Source: Sutcliffiella horikoshii DSM 8719
Lineage (GTDB): Bacteria > Bacillota > Bacilli > Bacillales > Bacillaceae_I
Assembly (NCBI GenBank): GCA_001648575.1
Contig: LQXN01000061.1
Coordinates: 186,001-250,000, forward strand
Length of the DNA stretch: 64,000 nucleotides
Reading direction: 5' to 3'
Each line of letters opens with the position of its first letter. The first letter of the stretch is position 1. Below, one piece after another: positions 7,549 through 16,057 of this stretch. Below the pieces are notes generated by a model, which was given only the letters and a program-made list of their open reading frames with translations, was not told the DNA's origin and searched no databases. The position numbers and the translations under genes were made by a program.

Positions 7549-8930
7549 AGCCTTTATCCATCCGGAATAAAATATGGCTTACCATTATCTCCGTATCTGT
7601 CCTGACGATCCTACTGATGGGTGGCATCTCCTATTACTTATACCAAACATTGTACATCGAAAAACAGACGGAGATGTTGTTGAAGCAAGGTCAAGCGTTG
7701 GAACAGATTTATTTCGAAGAAAGCAGGGAGAATTTCTCCGACCGGTTGAACTGGTTAGAAGGCAGCTCCGAAACCTCTGTCATATTTACAGATGACCCGA
7801 TGCAGCTTGCGAGTGGAGCGCCATTTGATTCCTTTGCGGATGAAAACCTCATCACTTTTGGCGAAAGACAGGAATTACTGAAGGGGGAAACATTGACCTT
7901 TACTAAATTCCATACCGGATTGAATCAGGAAATACGTGCAGTTGTCATCCCGTTGATTGTAGATGATAGACTGGAGGCAGTTATTTTCCTATATATGCCC
8001 TTAACCGCAATTGTGGAAGCTTTTCAGCCAATAAGAACCTTACTTCTAGTGGGGATGTTTCTTTTAATTATACTACTTACCTTTGTTGGAACGAAAATGA
8101 CGAACAGGATTGTACAGCCAATCAAACAAATGGAAATAGTGGCAAAAGATATCGCACAAGGTGATTTTTCTAAAAGATTGTCGTTAAAAGGGGAAGATGA
8201 AATCGCAAGCCTTGGAAGGTCCATCAATAAGATGTCATCCAATCTTGATGAGGTGGACAGGAACAGGCGTGAATTCCTAGGGAATGTATCCCATGAATTA
8301 AGGACGCCGATCAGCTACTTAAAGGGATATAGTGAGGCATTGGACGAAGGAATCATAACAACCGAAAAGTATACAGAAACTGTTCGGAAAGAAACCGACC
8401 GGATGAATCACCTTGTCCACGATCTTTTGGATCTTGCCCAGTTGGAGGGGGACTCGTATCCGATTAATAAGGAACCAGTCATATTGGCAGAACTAGTAAA
8501 AGAGGTGCTCGATCGCTTACGATTGAAGCTGGAAGACAAGAATCTGTTAACCGAACTCCAGCTTGATGAAGAGGTAGTGGTGAATGGTGATTACGGGAGA
8601 CTGGATCAGGTGGTTGACAACCTTTTGAGCAATGCCATCAAATATACCCCTGACGATCGAACAATCAGAATTTCTGTTGCTGAGGGTGAAGATAAAGGAG
8701 TCTTGAAAATTGAGGATGAGGGAATTGGTATTCCAGAAGAGGATGTTCCCTACATTTTCGAAAGGTTTTACCGGGTGGAAAAAGCCCGGACAAGAAAAAG
8801 CGGTGGTACCGGTCTTGGGTTATCCATTGTTCAGCAAATAATAAACAAGCATGATGGCGATATCATGGTTGATTCTAAGCTTGGTAGAGGAACCTTGGTT
8901 ACCGTTGAAATTCCATTGTTTAAATTTTGA
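7545..8930 (+). CDS. Membrane sensor histidine kinase
   Basis: The 461-residue kinase has a first membrane segment at about 12-34, an extracellular sensor region of roughly 130 residues, a second membrane segment at about 163-183, a HAMP linker, a HisKA domain with the phosphorylated His250 in SHELRTP, and an ATPase domain with N box (DNLLSNAIKYT), DEGIGIP and GGTGLGLSIV. It is coupled by an ATGA overlap to the response regulator. The upstream exported propeller lipoprotein and the downstream PepSY and YtkA-like genes suggest an envelope or metal-related signal; this is inference. Confidence 0.95.
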   Translation: MKPLSIRNKIWLTIISVSVLTILLMGGISYYLYQTLYIEKQTEMLLKQGQALEQIYFEESRENFSDRLNWLEGSSETSVIFTDDPMQLASGAPFDSFADENLITFGERQELLKGETLTFTKFHTGLNQEIRAVVIPLIVDDRLEAVIFLYMPLTAIVEAFQPIRTLLLVGMFLLIILLTFVGTKMTNRIVQPIKQMEIVAKDIAQGDFSKRLSLKGEDEIASLGRSINKMSSNLDEVDRNRREFLGNVSHELRTPISYLKGYSEALDEGIITTEKYTETVRKETDRMNHLVHDLLDLAQLEGDSYPINKEPVILAELVKEVLDRLRLKLEDKNLLTELQLDEEVVVNGDYGRLDQVVDNLLSNAIKYTPDDRTIRISVAEGEDKGVLKIEDEGIGIPEEDVPYIFERFYRVEKARTRKSGGTGLGLSIVQQIINKHDGDIMVDSKLGRGTLVTVEIPLFKF

Positions 8931-8936
8931 TAATCC

Positions 8937-8953
8937 TTCATTCTTTCTTCACA
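8937..8953 (+). promoter_or_regulatory. Candidate response-regulator direct repeat, site 2
   Basis: TTCATT at 8937 and TTCACA at 8948 are spaced 11 bp and followed by ATTGAC; the pair matches site 1 at 5827-5843 (shared TTCACAATT). A TATAAG -10-like hexamer lies 14 bp further on at 8968. This suggests that the regulator encoded just upstream controls the PepSY gene. Confidence 0.45.
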
Positions 8954-9003
8954 ATTGACTGGCAAACTATAAGCATACGAAGAAAAGATGAAGGAGTATA
9001 CTT

Positions 9004-10383
9004 ATGGAAAATACAACAAATCAAGAAAAGGGTAAAAATCAGACAAGAAATGGCTTCTACCAGACAATGTGGAGATGGCATTTCTATGCTGGGATCATTT
9101 TTGCCCCTTTTTTAATTATCTTGGCATTCAGTGGTGCCGTATACTTATTTAAACCTCAGATTGAATCCTATATATATAAGGACCTTTATTATGTAGAGGA
9201 GGCAAAGGAAACACGCTTGTCTCTAAATGCACAAGCTGATAAAGTGCGTGAAGAATATCCTGGAGCTTCCATTAGTGGTGTTTCGATCTTTGAAGAGGAA
9301 GAGCGTACAACCAAATTTTCTACCATGCAAGAAGGCCGGCCTGTCAGTGTTTTTGTGAACGCTTATACTGGAGAGGTCAAGGGGGATTTACCGGTAGAAA
9401 AAGAATTGATGACCATTTTCAAAAAATTGCACAGTGAACTGATAGTAGGAGGAACAGTTGCCAACCGTTTCGTGGAGCTTGCTGCATGTTGGGCAATAAT
9501 ACTTATTTTAACCGGTTTGTATATTTGGTGGCCACGAAACCGGGCATCAATTTGGGGAACCGTTCTGCCAAGGTTAAGAAGCAAAGGCAGGGTGTTCTGG
9601 CGTGACATGCACGCTGTACCGGCATTCTGGTTGTCCATCGGGCTTTTGGTGATGATTTTGACTGGACTGCCATGGTCCGGTGTGATGGGAGAACAGATTA
9701 ACCGAGTGGCGACTGCGACGAATACAGGATACCCTGCATTCTCTTTCAGCTTTGGACCAAAGCCTGAATCGGTCACGGTTGCAAAAGATGTTGCCGAAGA
9801 TGTACCTTGGGCAGCTGAAAATGTACCAGTGCCTGCATCTGTAAACAATCAATATGTGTCAATGACATTAAATGACGCAAGAGGTATCGCAGAAATGAAA
9901 GGTATTCAAAAGCCATACACCATCTCTGCGCCTCAAGGGGAAACAGGCGTTTATACCATTGCTACCTCTCATTCCAGACCGTTTGATAATGCAACTTTGC
10001 ACGTAGACCAATACAGTGGAGCTGTATTGACAGATGTCAGATATGCGGACTATGGTGTTATGGGTAAAGCGATCACGCTTGGAATCGCATTGCATGAAGG
10101 TAAATTATTCGGGTTGGCCAATCAGTTGCTAGGGCTTCTGTTATGTGTCGGCCTTATTGGAATGATGGTTAGCTCCTTGATTATGTGGAGAAAAAGAAAA
10201 CCGGATAACGGTTTAGGTGCCCCAGGCAAAAATGTGGATATCAAGACAAAAAGGGCCGTTACCATTATCATGTTACTGCTCGGTCTCATCATGCCGTTGG
10301 TCGGCATCTCCATCATTGTTGTGCTGCTATTAGATAAACTTGTTTTTGTAAGAATAAAACGTTTGAAAGCCTGGTTAGGGTGA
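9004..10383 (+). CDS. PepSY domain membrane protein (PepSY_TM/PiuB-like)
   Basis: The 459-residue protein begins with a short basic tail and the segment WRWHFYAGIIFAPFLIILAF typical of PepSY-associated membrane proteins, has membrane segments near residues 25-46, 155-178, 203-225, 363-392 and 420-450, and two extracellular PepSY regions between them. Family members are linked to iron, siderophore or heme metabolism (PiuB) in other bacteria. ATG 9004 follows GAAGGAG. It is 73 bp after the histidine kinase, has its own candidate operator, and is followed at 19 bp by a His-rich lipoprotein. A role in metal or heme handling is likely but not shown. Confidence 0.88.
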   Translation: MENTTNQEKGKNQTRNGFYQTMWRWHFYAGIIFAPFLIILAFSGAVYLFKPQIESYIYKDLYYVEEAKETRLSLNAQADKVREEYPGASISGVSIFEEEERTTKFSTMQEGRPVSVFVNAYTGEVKGDLPVEKELMTIFKKLHSELIVGGTVANRFVELAACWAIILILTGLYIWWPRNRASIWGTVLPRLRSKGRVFWRDMHAVPAFWLSIGLLVMILTGLPWSGVMGEQINRVATATNTGYPAFSFSFGPKPESVTVAKDVAEDVPWAAENVPVPASVNNQYVSMTLNDARGIAEMKGIQKPYTISAPQGETGVYTIATSHSRPFDNATLHVDQYSGAVLTDVRYADYGVMGKAITLGIALHEGKLFGLANQLLGLLLCVGLIGMMVSSLIMWRKRKPDNGLGAPGKNVDIKTKRAVTIIMLLLGLIMPLVGISIIVVLLLDKLVFVRIKRLKAWLG

Positions 10384-10402
10384 GAAAGGTGTTGTATTTG
10401 AA

Positions 10403-10882
10403 ATGAACAAATTAATGCTGATTGTTGCCCCGCTATTATTATTATTGGTAGGGTGTACAAGTGCACCAGAAGAGAAAACCTCATTAGAAATCGTCGAGGT
10501 GGATATACAATTCCCGGAAAGTGTGGATGAAGCAGAAGAGGTTGCAATAAAGACCTTTGTCACACAAGGGGAGGAGAAAGTGGAAGACGCCCAGGAAGTG
10601 CAGATCGAGATCTGGAATGTGGAAGAAGGAAAAGAGAATAGTGTTCTTGTTGATGCTGAACATGTTGGTGACGGGGTTTATGAAGTGAAGTACTCTTTTG
10701 AAGCGAAGGGGGTTTATCGTGTTCAATCCCATGTAACTGCACGTGACTTGCATGTGATGCCTACCAAGCAATTGGTGGTCGGGGATCTGAGTCAGGAAGA
10801 AATCGATGCAATTGTGGAAAGTGTAGAGGAAAATGAGAATCATGAAGAGGGGGACCATGGAGATCATGGGCACCATCACTGA
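10403..10882 (+). CDS. YtkA/FixH-like lipoprotein with His-rich tail
   Basis: A lipoprotein signal ends LLVGC (Cys about 18). The central part (residues about 30-125) has the strand pattern of YtkA/FixH-like domains, including DGVYEVKYSFEAKGVYRVQ. The C-terminus is strongly metal-binding in appearance: NENHEEGDHGDHGHHH, with six histidines in the last sixteen residues. It should sit on the outer membrane face and could bind copper, zinc or nickel. It follows the PepSY gene by 19 bp and ends at a terminator, closing the sensor-linked cluster. Confidence 0.82.
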   Translation: MNKLMLIVAPLLLLLVGCTSAPEEKTSLEIVEVDIQFPESVDEAEEVAIKTFVTQGEEKVEDAQEVQIEIWNVEEGKENSVLVDAEHVGDGVYEVKYSFEAKGVYRVQSHVTARDLHVMPTKQLVVGDLSQEEIDAIVESVEENENHEEGDHGDHGHHH

Positions 10883-10899
10883 TAGGTAAAGAAAATAAG

Positions 10900-10952
10900 T
10901 TCAGTTAAGAGATAGGAGTGTGGCGACTCTTTGATCTTGACTGAGCTTTTTT
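10900..10952 (+). terminator. Intrinsic terminator
   Basis: Arms TCAGTTAAGA and TCTTGACTGA pair across an inner GAGT/ACTC hairpin, followed by GCTTTTTT. It ends the PepSY-lipoprotein unit. Confidence 0.8.
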
Positions 10953-11128
10953 GTTGTATTCCCGTTCCCTAAGGCTGAAAAAAAAGATAACGGGGGGCAA
11001 ACACACTACTCCTTAAATACCTTCCATCTTACAGATTTAGAAATTTCTCCTATTCTTATAGGAATATTCTTACTATTAATGATAGATATAATTTATATTA
11101 ATACTAGAAGCCCTCCTTTTATTCAAGA
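10953..11128. other. Intergenic stretch with no recognisable gene
   Basis: This A+T-rich stretch leads up to the repeat at 11129. I see no coding region, clear promoter or RNA here. Confidence 0.6.
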
Positions 11129-11347
11129 AGGCCACTGAAAAAGTACAATATTTTAGGTATCTGTTTCATACCGCTGTTGATTTCCGCAAACGGCTTCGCT
11201 TTCCACGGGGCGACCTTGAGCCTCCTCGGGCTTACGCCCTGCGGGGTCTCAAGATTGTCGCTATCCCCCGTAGGAGTCTTCGCCTATTGCTCCAATCAAC
11301 AACTAGAAATCGTAATAATGATAAGTTATTGCGTTTTTCAGTGGCCT
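11129..11347. repeat. GC-rich element A5 with AGGCCACTGAAAAA ends
   Basis: Inverted terminal repeats AGGCCACTGAAAAA lie at 11129-11142 and 11334-11347. The interior (about 11175-11310) is a divergent relative of the GC-rich cores at 12.3, 33.6, 38.3 and 41.1 kb: it starts GTTGATTTCCGC, contains GAGCCTCCTCGGGCTTACG and CTGCGGGGTCTC, and ends CAATCAAC. The ends differ from those of the other copies. No clear target duplication is visible. It is not coding. Confidence 0.75.
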
Positions 11348-11505
11348 CTATTCATTAAGCGAGGCTTTAATATAACAGAAAAGGGAGGGAGCCCATACAT
11401 AATTAAAACTAGTAATCTCTTATTCTAGCAATCAATCGTTGTCGGAGCTGCAGTTTATTTGAACAAGTCATTCAAAAAAATATTGTGGTTGGGAGAGATG
11501 GGAAG

Positions 11506-12228
11506 ATGATACAAGCTTATAAGAAGATGTTGGTTTTCAGTTTCGCCTTGATGCTTGGAATGGTACTATCCTTAGTGGCAGCGGATGAGGCTTCTGCTTA
11601 TAACTGGACAAGGACGCTTAGTGAAGGTTCTAGTGGAGCGGATGTCAGAGAATTGCAGATCCGTGTAGCCGGATGGGCGGCGGATTCTCCGCAACAGACA
11701 GTCGTCGGTGTTGATGGTCAGTTTGGACCAGGAACGAGAGCGGCAGTCATCCGTTTTCAACGTGCTTATGGATTGAGTGCAGATGGTGTAGTCGGGCCGC
11801 AGACACAAGCCAAGTTAAATGAGTTGGAATCACCAAATGGAACGAAACACTTCAGTTATAGTGAATTTTATTCTAAAGACGGAAGCCGCTTCAACGGAGG
11901 GAATGTTTCTGCTGCAACCGTGCAGGAGAATGTCCGACGTATGATGTACAAGCTGGAAGCGATCCGTGTAAAATTGGGGAACCGCCCAATGAACGTCAAC
12001 TCCGGATTTAGAAGCATCTCTCACAATCGCAATGTCGGCGGCGCATCAAACAGTCAGCACACGTATGGGATTGCAGCAGACATCAGTGTTTCTGGTGTAA
12101 GTACTACTACTGTACGAAATGCTGCGAAAAGCTCAGGTTTTAGTGGGATCTATAGTGAAGGAAGCTTTACACATATGGATAGCCGAGTGGAATATCCATA
12201 CGGTACACAGTCTTGGTGGTGGGAATAA
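11506..12228 (+). CDS. Exported peptidoglycan-binding M15-type peptidase
   Basis: The 240-residue protein has a signal peptide (residues about 1-32, ending ADEASA), a peptidoglycan-binding domain 1 (about 38-105, GSSGADVRELQIRV to ADGVVGPQTQAKL) and a C-terminal peptidase M15 domain. The zinc ligands of that family are visible as SQHTYGIAADI (His and Asp) and THMD (His). It should cleave peptide cross-links of the cell wall. I start it at ATG 11506, ten bases after GGGAG; the longer frame from GTG 11485 overlaps that site. It stands alone and ends at a terminator hairpin that a mobile element has duplicated. Confidence 0.88.
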   Translation: MIQAYKKMLVFSFALMLGMVLSLVAADEASAYNWTRTLSEGSSGADVRELQIRVAGWAADSPQQTVVGVDGQFGPGTRAAVIRFQRAYGLSADGVVGPQTQAKLNELESPNGTKHFSYSEFYSKDGSRFNGGNVSAATVQENVRRMMYKLEAIRVKLGNRPMNVNSGFRSISHNRNVGGASNSQHTYGIAADISVSGVSTTTVRNAAKSSGFSGIYSEGSFTHMDSRVEYPYGTQSWWWE

Positions 12229-12250
12229 GTGTTGATGGGTAAATAAAAAG

Positions 12251-12288
12251 AGCAGAGGTACTTATCTAAATGGTAAGTACCTCTGCTT
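12251..12288 (+). terminator. Terminator hairpin, left copy, T-tract lost
   Basis: A 14-bp stem (AGCAGAGGTACTTA and TAAGTACCTCTGCT) ends the peptidase gene. The 27 bases 12256-12282 are repeated exactly at 12494-12520. Element A1 begins inside the right arm, so no T-run follows this copy. Confidence 0.75.
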
Positions 12289-12493
12289 GTAGACAAACTA
12301 TAAATAAGTTAAGTTATCAGTTGGAACAGTTGATCTCCGTTGCAGGAGCTACGCTTATCCGAAGGGCGGTCCGTAAGCCTCCTCGGCTACGCCTGCGGGG
12401 TCTTACATGTCCCTTCCTCCCGCGGGAGTCTACGCTCCTTCCACTGCGATCAACTAGGAAATTTCATTATTCTATAGCTTTGTCTACACACTG
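12283..12493. mobile_element. Element A1, terminator-duplicating repeat
   Basis: This 211-bp element has ends CTGCTTGTAGACAAAC and, inverted, CAGTGTGTAGACAAAG. The GC-rich core runs from GTTGATCTCCGTTG to the ATCAAC near 12454, and includes GTAAGCCTCCTCGG and CCCTTCCTCCCGCGGGAG. It is flanked by a perfect 27-bp direct repeat (12256-12282 and 12494-12520) that is exactly one stem-loop. It has no coding capacity for a transposase, so any movement needs an enzyme from elsewhere. Confidence 0.8.
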
Positions 12494-12530
12494 AGGTACT
12501 TATCTAAATGGTAAGTACCTTTGTGCTTTT
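12494..12530 (+). terminator. Terminator hairpin, right copy with T-rich tail
   Basis: The arms AGGTACTTA and TAAGTACCT enclose a 9-base loop. The hairpin is followed by TTTGTGCTTTT, the tail that the left copy lacks. This copy probably carries the original terminator tail. Confidence 0.7.
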
Positions 12531-12652
12531 ATTTTTCAAAAAAGGATTTTTTTTGAAGGTGAAAAGAACTTATTAAGATATATTTCGTCTAATATTTAGA
12601 GATAGGTGAAGAAGAAAACAAATGCTACAAGTTTCATAAGGGGGTGCGTGAA

Positions 12653-12931
12653 ATGCCGTTTGCAGTAATCATACTAGTGTCTTCACTGATATTGGGTGTT
12701 TTGCTTAGCAGGAAGTATCATGAGAAAAAGCTGATCATATGGGGATTTGTTACGATGCTGTCGATTGCTCCATTTTTCAGCTGGATTGTCGCGATACTTA
12801 TTGGATTGAGTGTAGGAGATGGGTTTGCAGCAGTTGCAGTCCTATGGTTGATGGTCCCGCTATTGTTCTTGATAGGAGTGGGGATGGTAGGTGCTGGGCT
12901 GTATAAGACAGTGACAGGTGAGAACCTATAA
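12653..12931 (+). CDS. Small membrane protein, 92 aa
   Basis: Three hydrophobic segments are seen at about residues 1-18, 28-52 and 60-88. ATG 12653 follows AAGGGGG; the GTG at 12644 overlaps that site. The family is not recognised and there is no catalytic motif. It lies between element A1 and another small gene, in the accessory part of the window. Confidence 0.65.
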   Translation: MPFAVIILVSSLILGVLLSRKYHEKKLIIWGFVTMLSIAPFFSWIVAILIGLSVGDGFAAVAVLWLMVPLLFLIGVGMVGAGLYKTVTGENL

Positions 12932-13027
12932 GGTAGGCGGGAAAGGCTAAGGTCACCTTCACAGTGAAATCTTATCTTAGCGGATATCTGTTCGGACAAT
13001 CAAGAGTTGTCCGAGAAAGGGTGCCCA

Positions 13028-13282
13028 ATGAAAAATATCGATAAAAGAAACAGGCTGGATGAATCACCTTTCAGCTACCGGCTTTCCAAAGACAATACTG
13101 TTTTCCTTAATTATGAAGGTCGACAAATTAAAATTCTCAAAGGAAAAGAAGCTAATAAATTTTTGGAGCGGATGGAAGCAGCCGAAGATGATGTAGCCAA
13201 GCAATTGATAATGGCGAAAATAACAGGGAATTTCAAAAGAGGCAATGAGCGTAATTTGAACTCCATCAAGCATAATAAGTAA
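13028..13282 (+). CDS. Small basic hypothetical protein, 84 aa
   Basis: ATG 13028 follows AAAGGGTG. The product is soluble, charged and rich in Lys and Asn, with the stretch FLNYEGRQIKILKGKEANKF suggesting a small strand-helix fold. A perfect 7-bp hairpin (CGGACAA and TTGTCCG at 12993-13013) lies right before the ribosome binding site and has no T-run, so it could tune translation. The family is not recognised. Confidence 0.65.
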   Translation: MKNIDKRNRLDESPFSYRLSKDNTVFLNYEGRQIKILKGKEANKFLERMEAAEDDVAKQLIMAKITGNFKRGNERNLNSIKHNK

Positions 13283-13338
13283 CCATGAATTCTTCATTCT
13301 CTGAGTTTCTTATGGCCACAAACTAATAGGAGGAAATT

Positions 13339-13644
13339 ATGAAAAAGAATTTAATTGTACTGCTCTCTCTTATTTTTATCATTATATTATTGCACTCCAC
13401 GCCCCACGTGGCATTAAGAACATATGTCTTTTTCAGTGGCCATCCAATAATCGCTCTTTCAACTGATATTGTGGATGATGAGTATCATAACAAGGTAAAT
13501 AAGGAAAATTATGATGAACTGAACGCAAAAGCATATACACTGACAAATCCGCCTATTGAGAAAGCCACCCAAGGGGAACTGAGGAATTATCTTGTCAGGA
13601 AGTTTGGCATTCTTCATTATGTGGAGTTCTTAGGTGAAGGATAA
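13339..13644 (+). CDS. Small signal-anchored hypothetical protein, 101 aa
   Basis: ATG 13339 follows AGGAGG. An N-terminal hydrophobic segment (residues about 4-21) is a signal peptide or anchor, and the remaining 80 residues would be outside the cell. I see no known domain. The small genes around it are on the same strand but separated by 50 bp or more. Confidence 0.65.
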   Translation: MKKNLIVLLSLIFIIILLHSTPHVALRTYVFFSGHPIIALSTDIVDDEYHNKVNKENYDELNAKAYTLTNPPIEKATQGELRNYLVRKFGILHYVEFLGEG

Positions 13645-13770
13645 TATGACAGCTCTTGATAATAAGGTCTGTACAAGCAAATATATAATGGTATGAAGTC
13701 CGTAGATGTTATAAAAATATCGATAAATTTATCAGAATTTTATGATATAGTAATATATGTAAATAGTAAA

Positions 13771-13805
13771 AGAGGCGCATCGGGGATATCCGATGCTCTT
13801 CTTTT
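13771..13805 (+). terminator. Intrinsic terminator
   Basis: Arms GCATCGG and CCGATGC within a longer A/T-flanked stem are followed by TCTTCTTTT. It separates the small genes from the MFS gene. Confidence 0.75.
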
Positions 13806-13877
13806 AGTTAGCCGCTTTTCCAAAAAGAAAGATTGTTGTTATACGGAAATAGCCTTAGATAAAAAAAGGGTGGTTGC

Positions 13878-15092
13878 ATGTCTTCTTGGAAATATCCATT
13901 TCTTCTTATAGCCGGTATAGGGATATCATATTTGGGAAGCTGGATTTACTTAATTGCACTCAATATATCCATATTAAATATGACAGGTTCAGCAGCGGCG
14001 GTTGCTGGATTGTACATTATCAGGCCGATCGCCATCTTGTTGACCAATACGTGGGCGGGAAGTGTCATTGACAGGGTGAACAAAAGAAAGCTGATGATTT
14101 GGGTGGATGTTGCCCGCGGGGGATTGGTCTTTCTTATTCCATTCATTGATTCTTTGTGGGTAATCTACATTCTGTTATTAGTGATCAATATGGTCGGAGC
14201 ATTTTTCGGACCTAGTTCTTCTGTATACATAACGAAACTTGTTCCTGTCTCAGAACGTAAAAGATTTAACTCGCTATTGAGCATGACAAGTTCTGGTGCG
14301 TTCCTTTTGGGTCCGGCAATTGCCGGGTTCCTCATCATGTATGTGAGCACAGACATATGTATCATGATCAACGCTGTGACGTTCTTAGTATGTGCATTCT
14401 TTATTTTCCTGTTGCCGGATGTGGATGTAAAGGCTGAAAGCGTCAGGGAACCCATCCGTTTGAAAACTCTAATGGGAGATTGGAAGGTAGTAAAAGATTT
14501 CTCCAAGAAAGCAAGATTTTTCATCACTGTCTACCTCTTGTTCCAATCAGCTATGCTAATTGGATTTGCTTTGGATTCACAAGAGGTGACCTTCATCAAA
14601 AAAGTCCTGGAGTTGACTGATCGGGATTATGGGCTAATCGTAAGTTTAACGGGACTCGGTGCCTTGGGCGGTGCGTTTGTTTCGGCTTTGGTGGCAAAAA
14701 AAGTGCCGCTGAAAATTTATATAGGAGTCGGAATGCTCCTCACCTCCGTCGGATATGTAGCCTTTTATGCTTCTTATGACTTTTTGACCGCTACCACTGC
14801 CTTTGTATTCCTGGGATTCTTCATGGCGTTTGCCAATGCAGGGTATGCGACATTTTTTCAAAACACTGTACCTGTTGAAATCATGGGGAGATTTGCCAGT
14901 ATCGCAGAAATGTTTCAAGGAATGGTGCAGATCGCACTTACCTTATTCCTTGGATTTGCAGCTGAGCTGTTTTCATTGCAGTTTGTTTGTCTGGTATTTT
15001 CAGGTGTATCCACCATGTTTGCAATGTTTTTGTTAATCACCATCATAAGGCCTTCCAAGGCAAGTTATTTTAGTGAAGAGGTATCTGTTTAA
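13878..15092 (+). CDS. MFS transporter, drug-efflux type
   Basis: The 404-residue protein has about twelve membrane segments. Its first loop region (TNTWAGSVIDRVNKRKLMI) corresponds to the MFS motif A between segments 2 and 3, and SERKRFNSLLSM precedes segment 5. The pattern is that of the MFS_1/MFS_3 efflux group. ATG 13878 follows AAAGGGTGG. A terminator stands just upstream, so it should have its own promoter, and a phosphatase gene follows at 16 bp and may be co-transcribed. The substrate is unknown. Confidence 0.88.
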   Translation: MSSWKYPFLLIAGIGISYLGSWIYLIALNISILNMTGSAAAVAGLYIIRPIAILLTNTWAGSVIDRVNKRKLMIWVDVARGGLVFLIPFIDSLWVIYILLLVINMVGAFFGPSSSVYITKLVPVSERKRFNSLLSMTSSGAFLLGPAIAGFLIMYVSTDICIMINAVTFLVCAFFIFLLPDVDVKAESVREPIRLKTLMGDWKVVKDFSKKARFFITVYLLFQSAMLIGFALDSQEVTFIKKVLELTDRDYGLIVSLTGLGALGGAFVSALVAKKVPLKIYIGVGMLLTSVGYVAFYASYDFLTATTAFVFLGFFMAFANAGYATFFQNTVPVEIMGRFASIAEMFQGMVQIALTLFLGFAAELFSLQFVCLVFSGVSTMFAMFLLITIIRPSKASYFSEEVSV

Positions 15093-15108
15093 CCTTTAAG
15101 GGGGTAAT

Positions 15109-15666
15109 ATGTTGACTAATCTTTATTTCATAAGACATGCTCATTCAACTTACACACAAGATGAATTGGAGAGGCCATTATCAGAAAAGGGTTGCAAGGA
15201 CGCAGAGAGAATTCTGGCCTTGATACAAACGGACAATATTGATGTGATGGTTTCAAGTCCTTATAAAAGAGCTGTTCAAACAGTGGAAGGTGTGGCACGA
15301 CACTACCATTTGGAAATTGAGATCTTCGAGGATTTGAAAGAACGCACATTGACAGCTAAGCCCGCAGAAGATTTTACAAAAGCCATCACAAAGGTCTGGA
15401 AGGAGCCGAATTTTGCATGGGAAGGCGGTGAATCCAATATCGAGGCTCAGGCTAGAGGTGTGGGAGTCATCCGCCAATTGCTGAAAAAGTACGAAGGGAA
15501 AAACGTTGTAGTTGGTACACATGGAAATATCATGGTGTTGATTATGAATCATTTTGACAAGCAATATGATTTTTCGTTTTGGAGAGGGTTGGATATGCCC
15601 GATATTTACAAGCTAACATTTGACGGGGAAGTGTTGCTGAAGGTTAATCGGTTGTGGCAGAGGTGA
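15109..15666 (+). CDS. Histidine phosphatase family protein
   Basis: The N-terminal motif FIRHAHST provides the phosphohistidine, and the later HGNI supplies the second catalytic histidine, as in phosphoglycerate mutase-like phosphatases. Length (185 residues) fits the short PhoE-like group. ATG 15109 follows AAGGGGG. It lies 16 bp after the MFS gene and probably shares its transcript. The substrate cannot be told from sequence. Confidence 0.88.
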   Translation: MLTNLYFIRHAHSTYTQDELERPLSEKGCKDAERILALIQTDNIDVMVSSPYKRAVQTVEGVARHYHLEIEIFEDLKERTLTAKPAEDFTKAITKVWKEPNFAWEGGESNIEAQARGVGVIRQLLKKYEGKNVVVGTHGNIMVLIMNHFDKQYDFSFWRGLDMPDIYKLTFDGEVLLKVNRLWQR

Positions 15667-15700
15667 AAGCTTTGACAATTTGCAAGAATTGGAGAAAATC

Positions 15701-16057
15701 ATGAGCATCTTTCAAAAGATTAGTAAGTTTCTATACATGAGTGAACTTAAACAAAAGCTTTATTTCGAAGGTAATAATGAAATGACAAGGGAAGAAAAAG
15801 ATTATATCAACCAAATAAAACGGCAAAACCCCTTTGGATTAATAGTCTTCCTACTGGGTGGAGCATCATTTGCCTTTGGTCCTAAGTTTATCTTGTTGCC
15901 ACTCCTTACAATCATATTGTTTTTCCTTACATTTGGAACGTTTGATAAAGAAAAAGAGGATAATCCTTGGACTTTTTATATTGGGCTGGGTTTAAGTGTT
16001 ATTGGATTATATATGAATCTTTATGAGCTATTACATGAGGACTACTTATATTATTGA
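15701..16057 (+). CDS. Small membrane protein, 118 aa
   Basis: A soluble, charged N-terminal third (residues 1-45) is followed by membrane segments at about 48-64, 66-82 and 91-108. ATG 15701 follows TTGGAGA. I do not recognise the family. It is 34 bp behind the phosphatase. Confidence 0.65.
   Translation: MSIFQKISKFLYMSELKQKLYFEGNNEMTREEKDYINQIKRQNPFGLIVFLLGGASFAFGPKFILLPLLTIILFFLTFGTFDKEKEDNPWTFYIGLGLSVIGLYMNLYELLHEDYLYY

Noticed and set aside
12270-12494. Plus-strand open frame in element A1, and the similar frames at 33547-33825 and 41124-41405.
   Set aside because: All are products of the low stop frequency of the GC-rich core; they start inside terminator or repeat sequence and have no translation signal.
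13693-13911. Plus-strand open frame of 72 codons.
   Set aside because: It reads through a terminator hairpin and into the MFS gene in another frame; no ribosome binding site.
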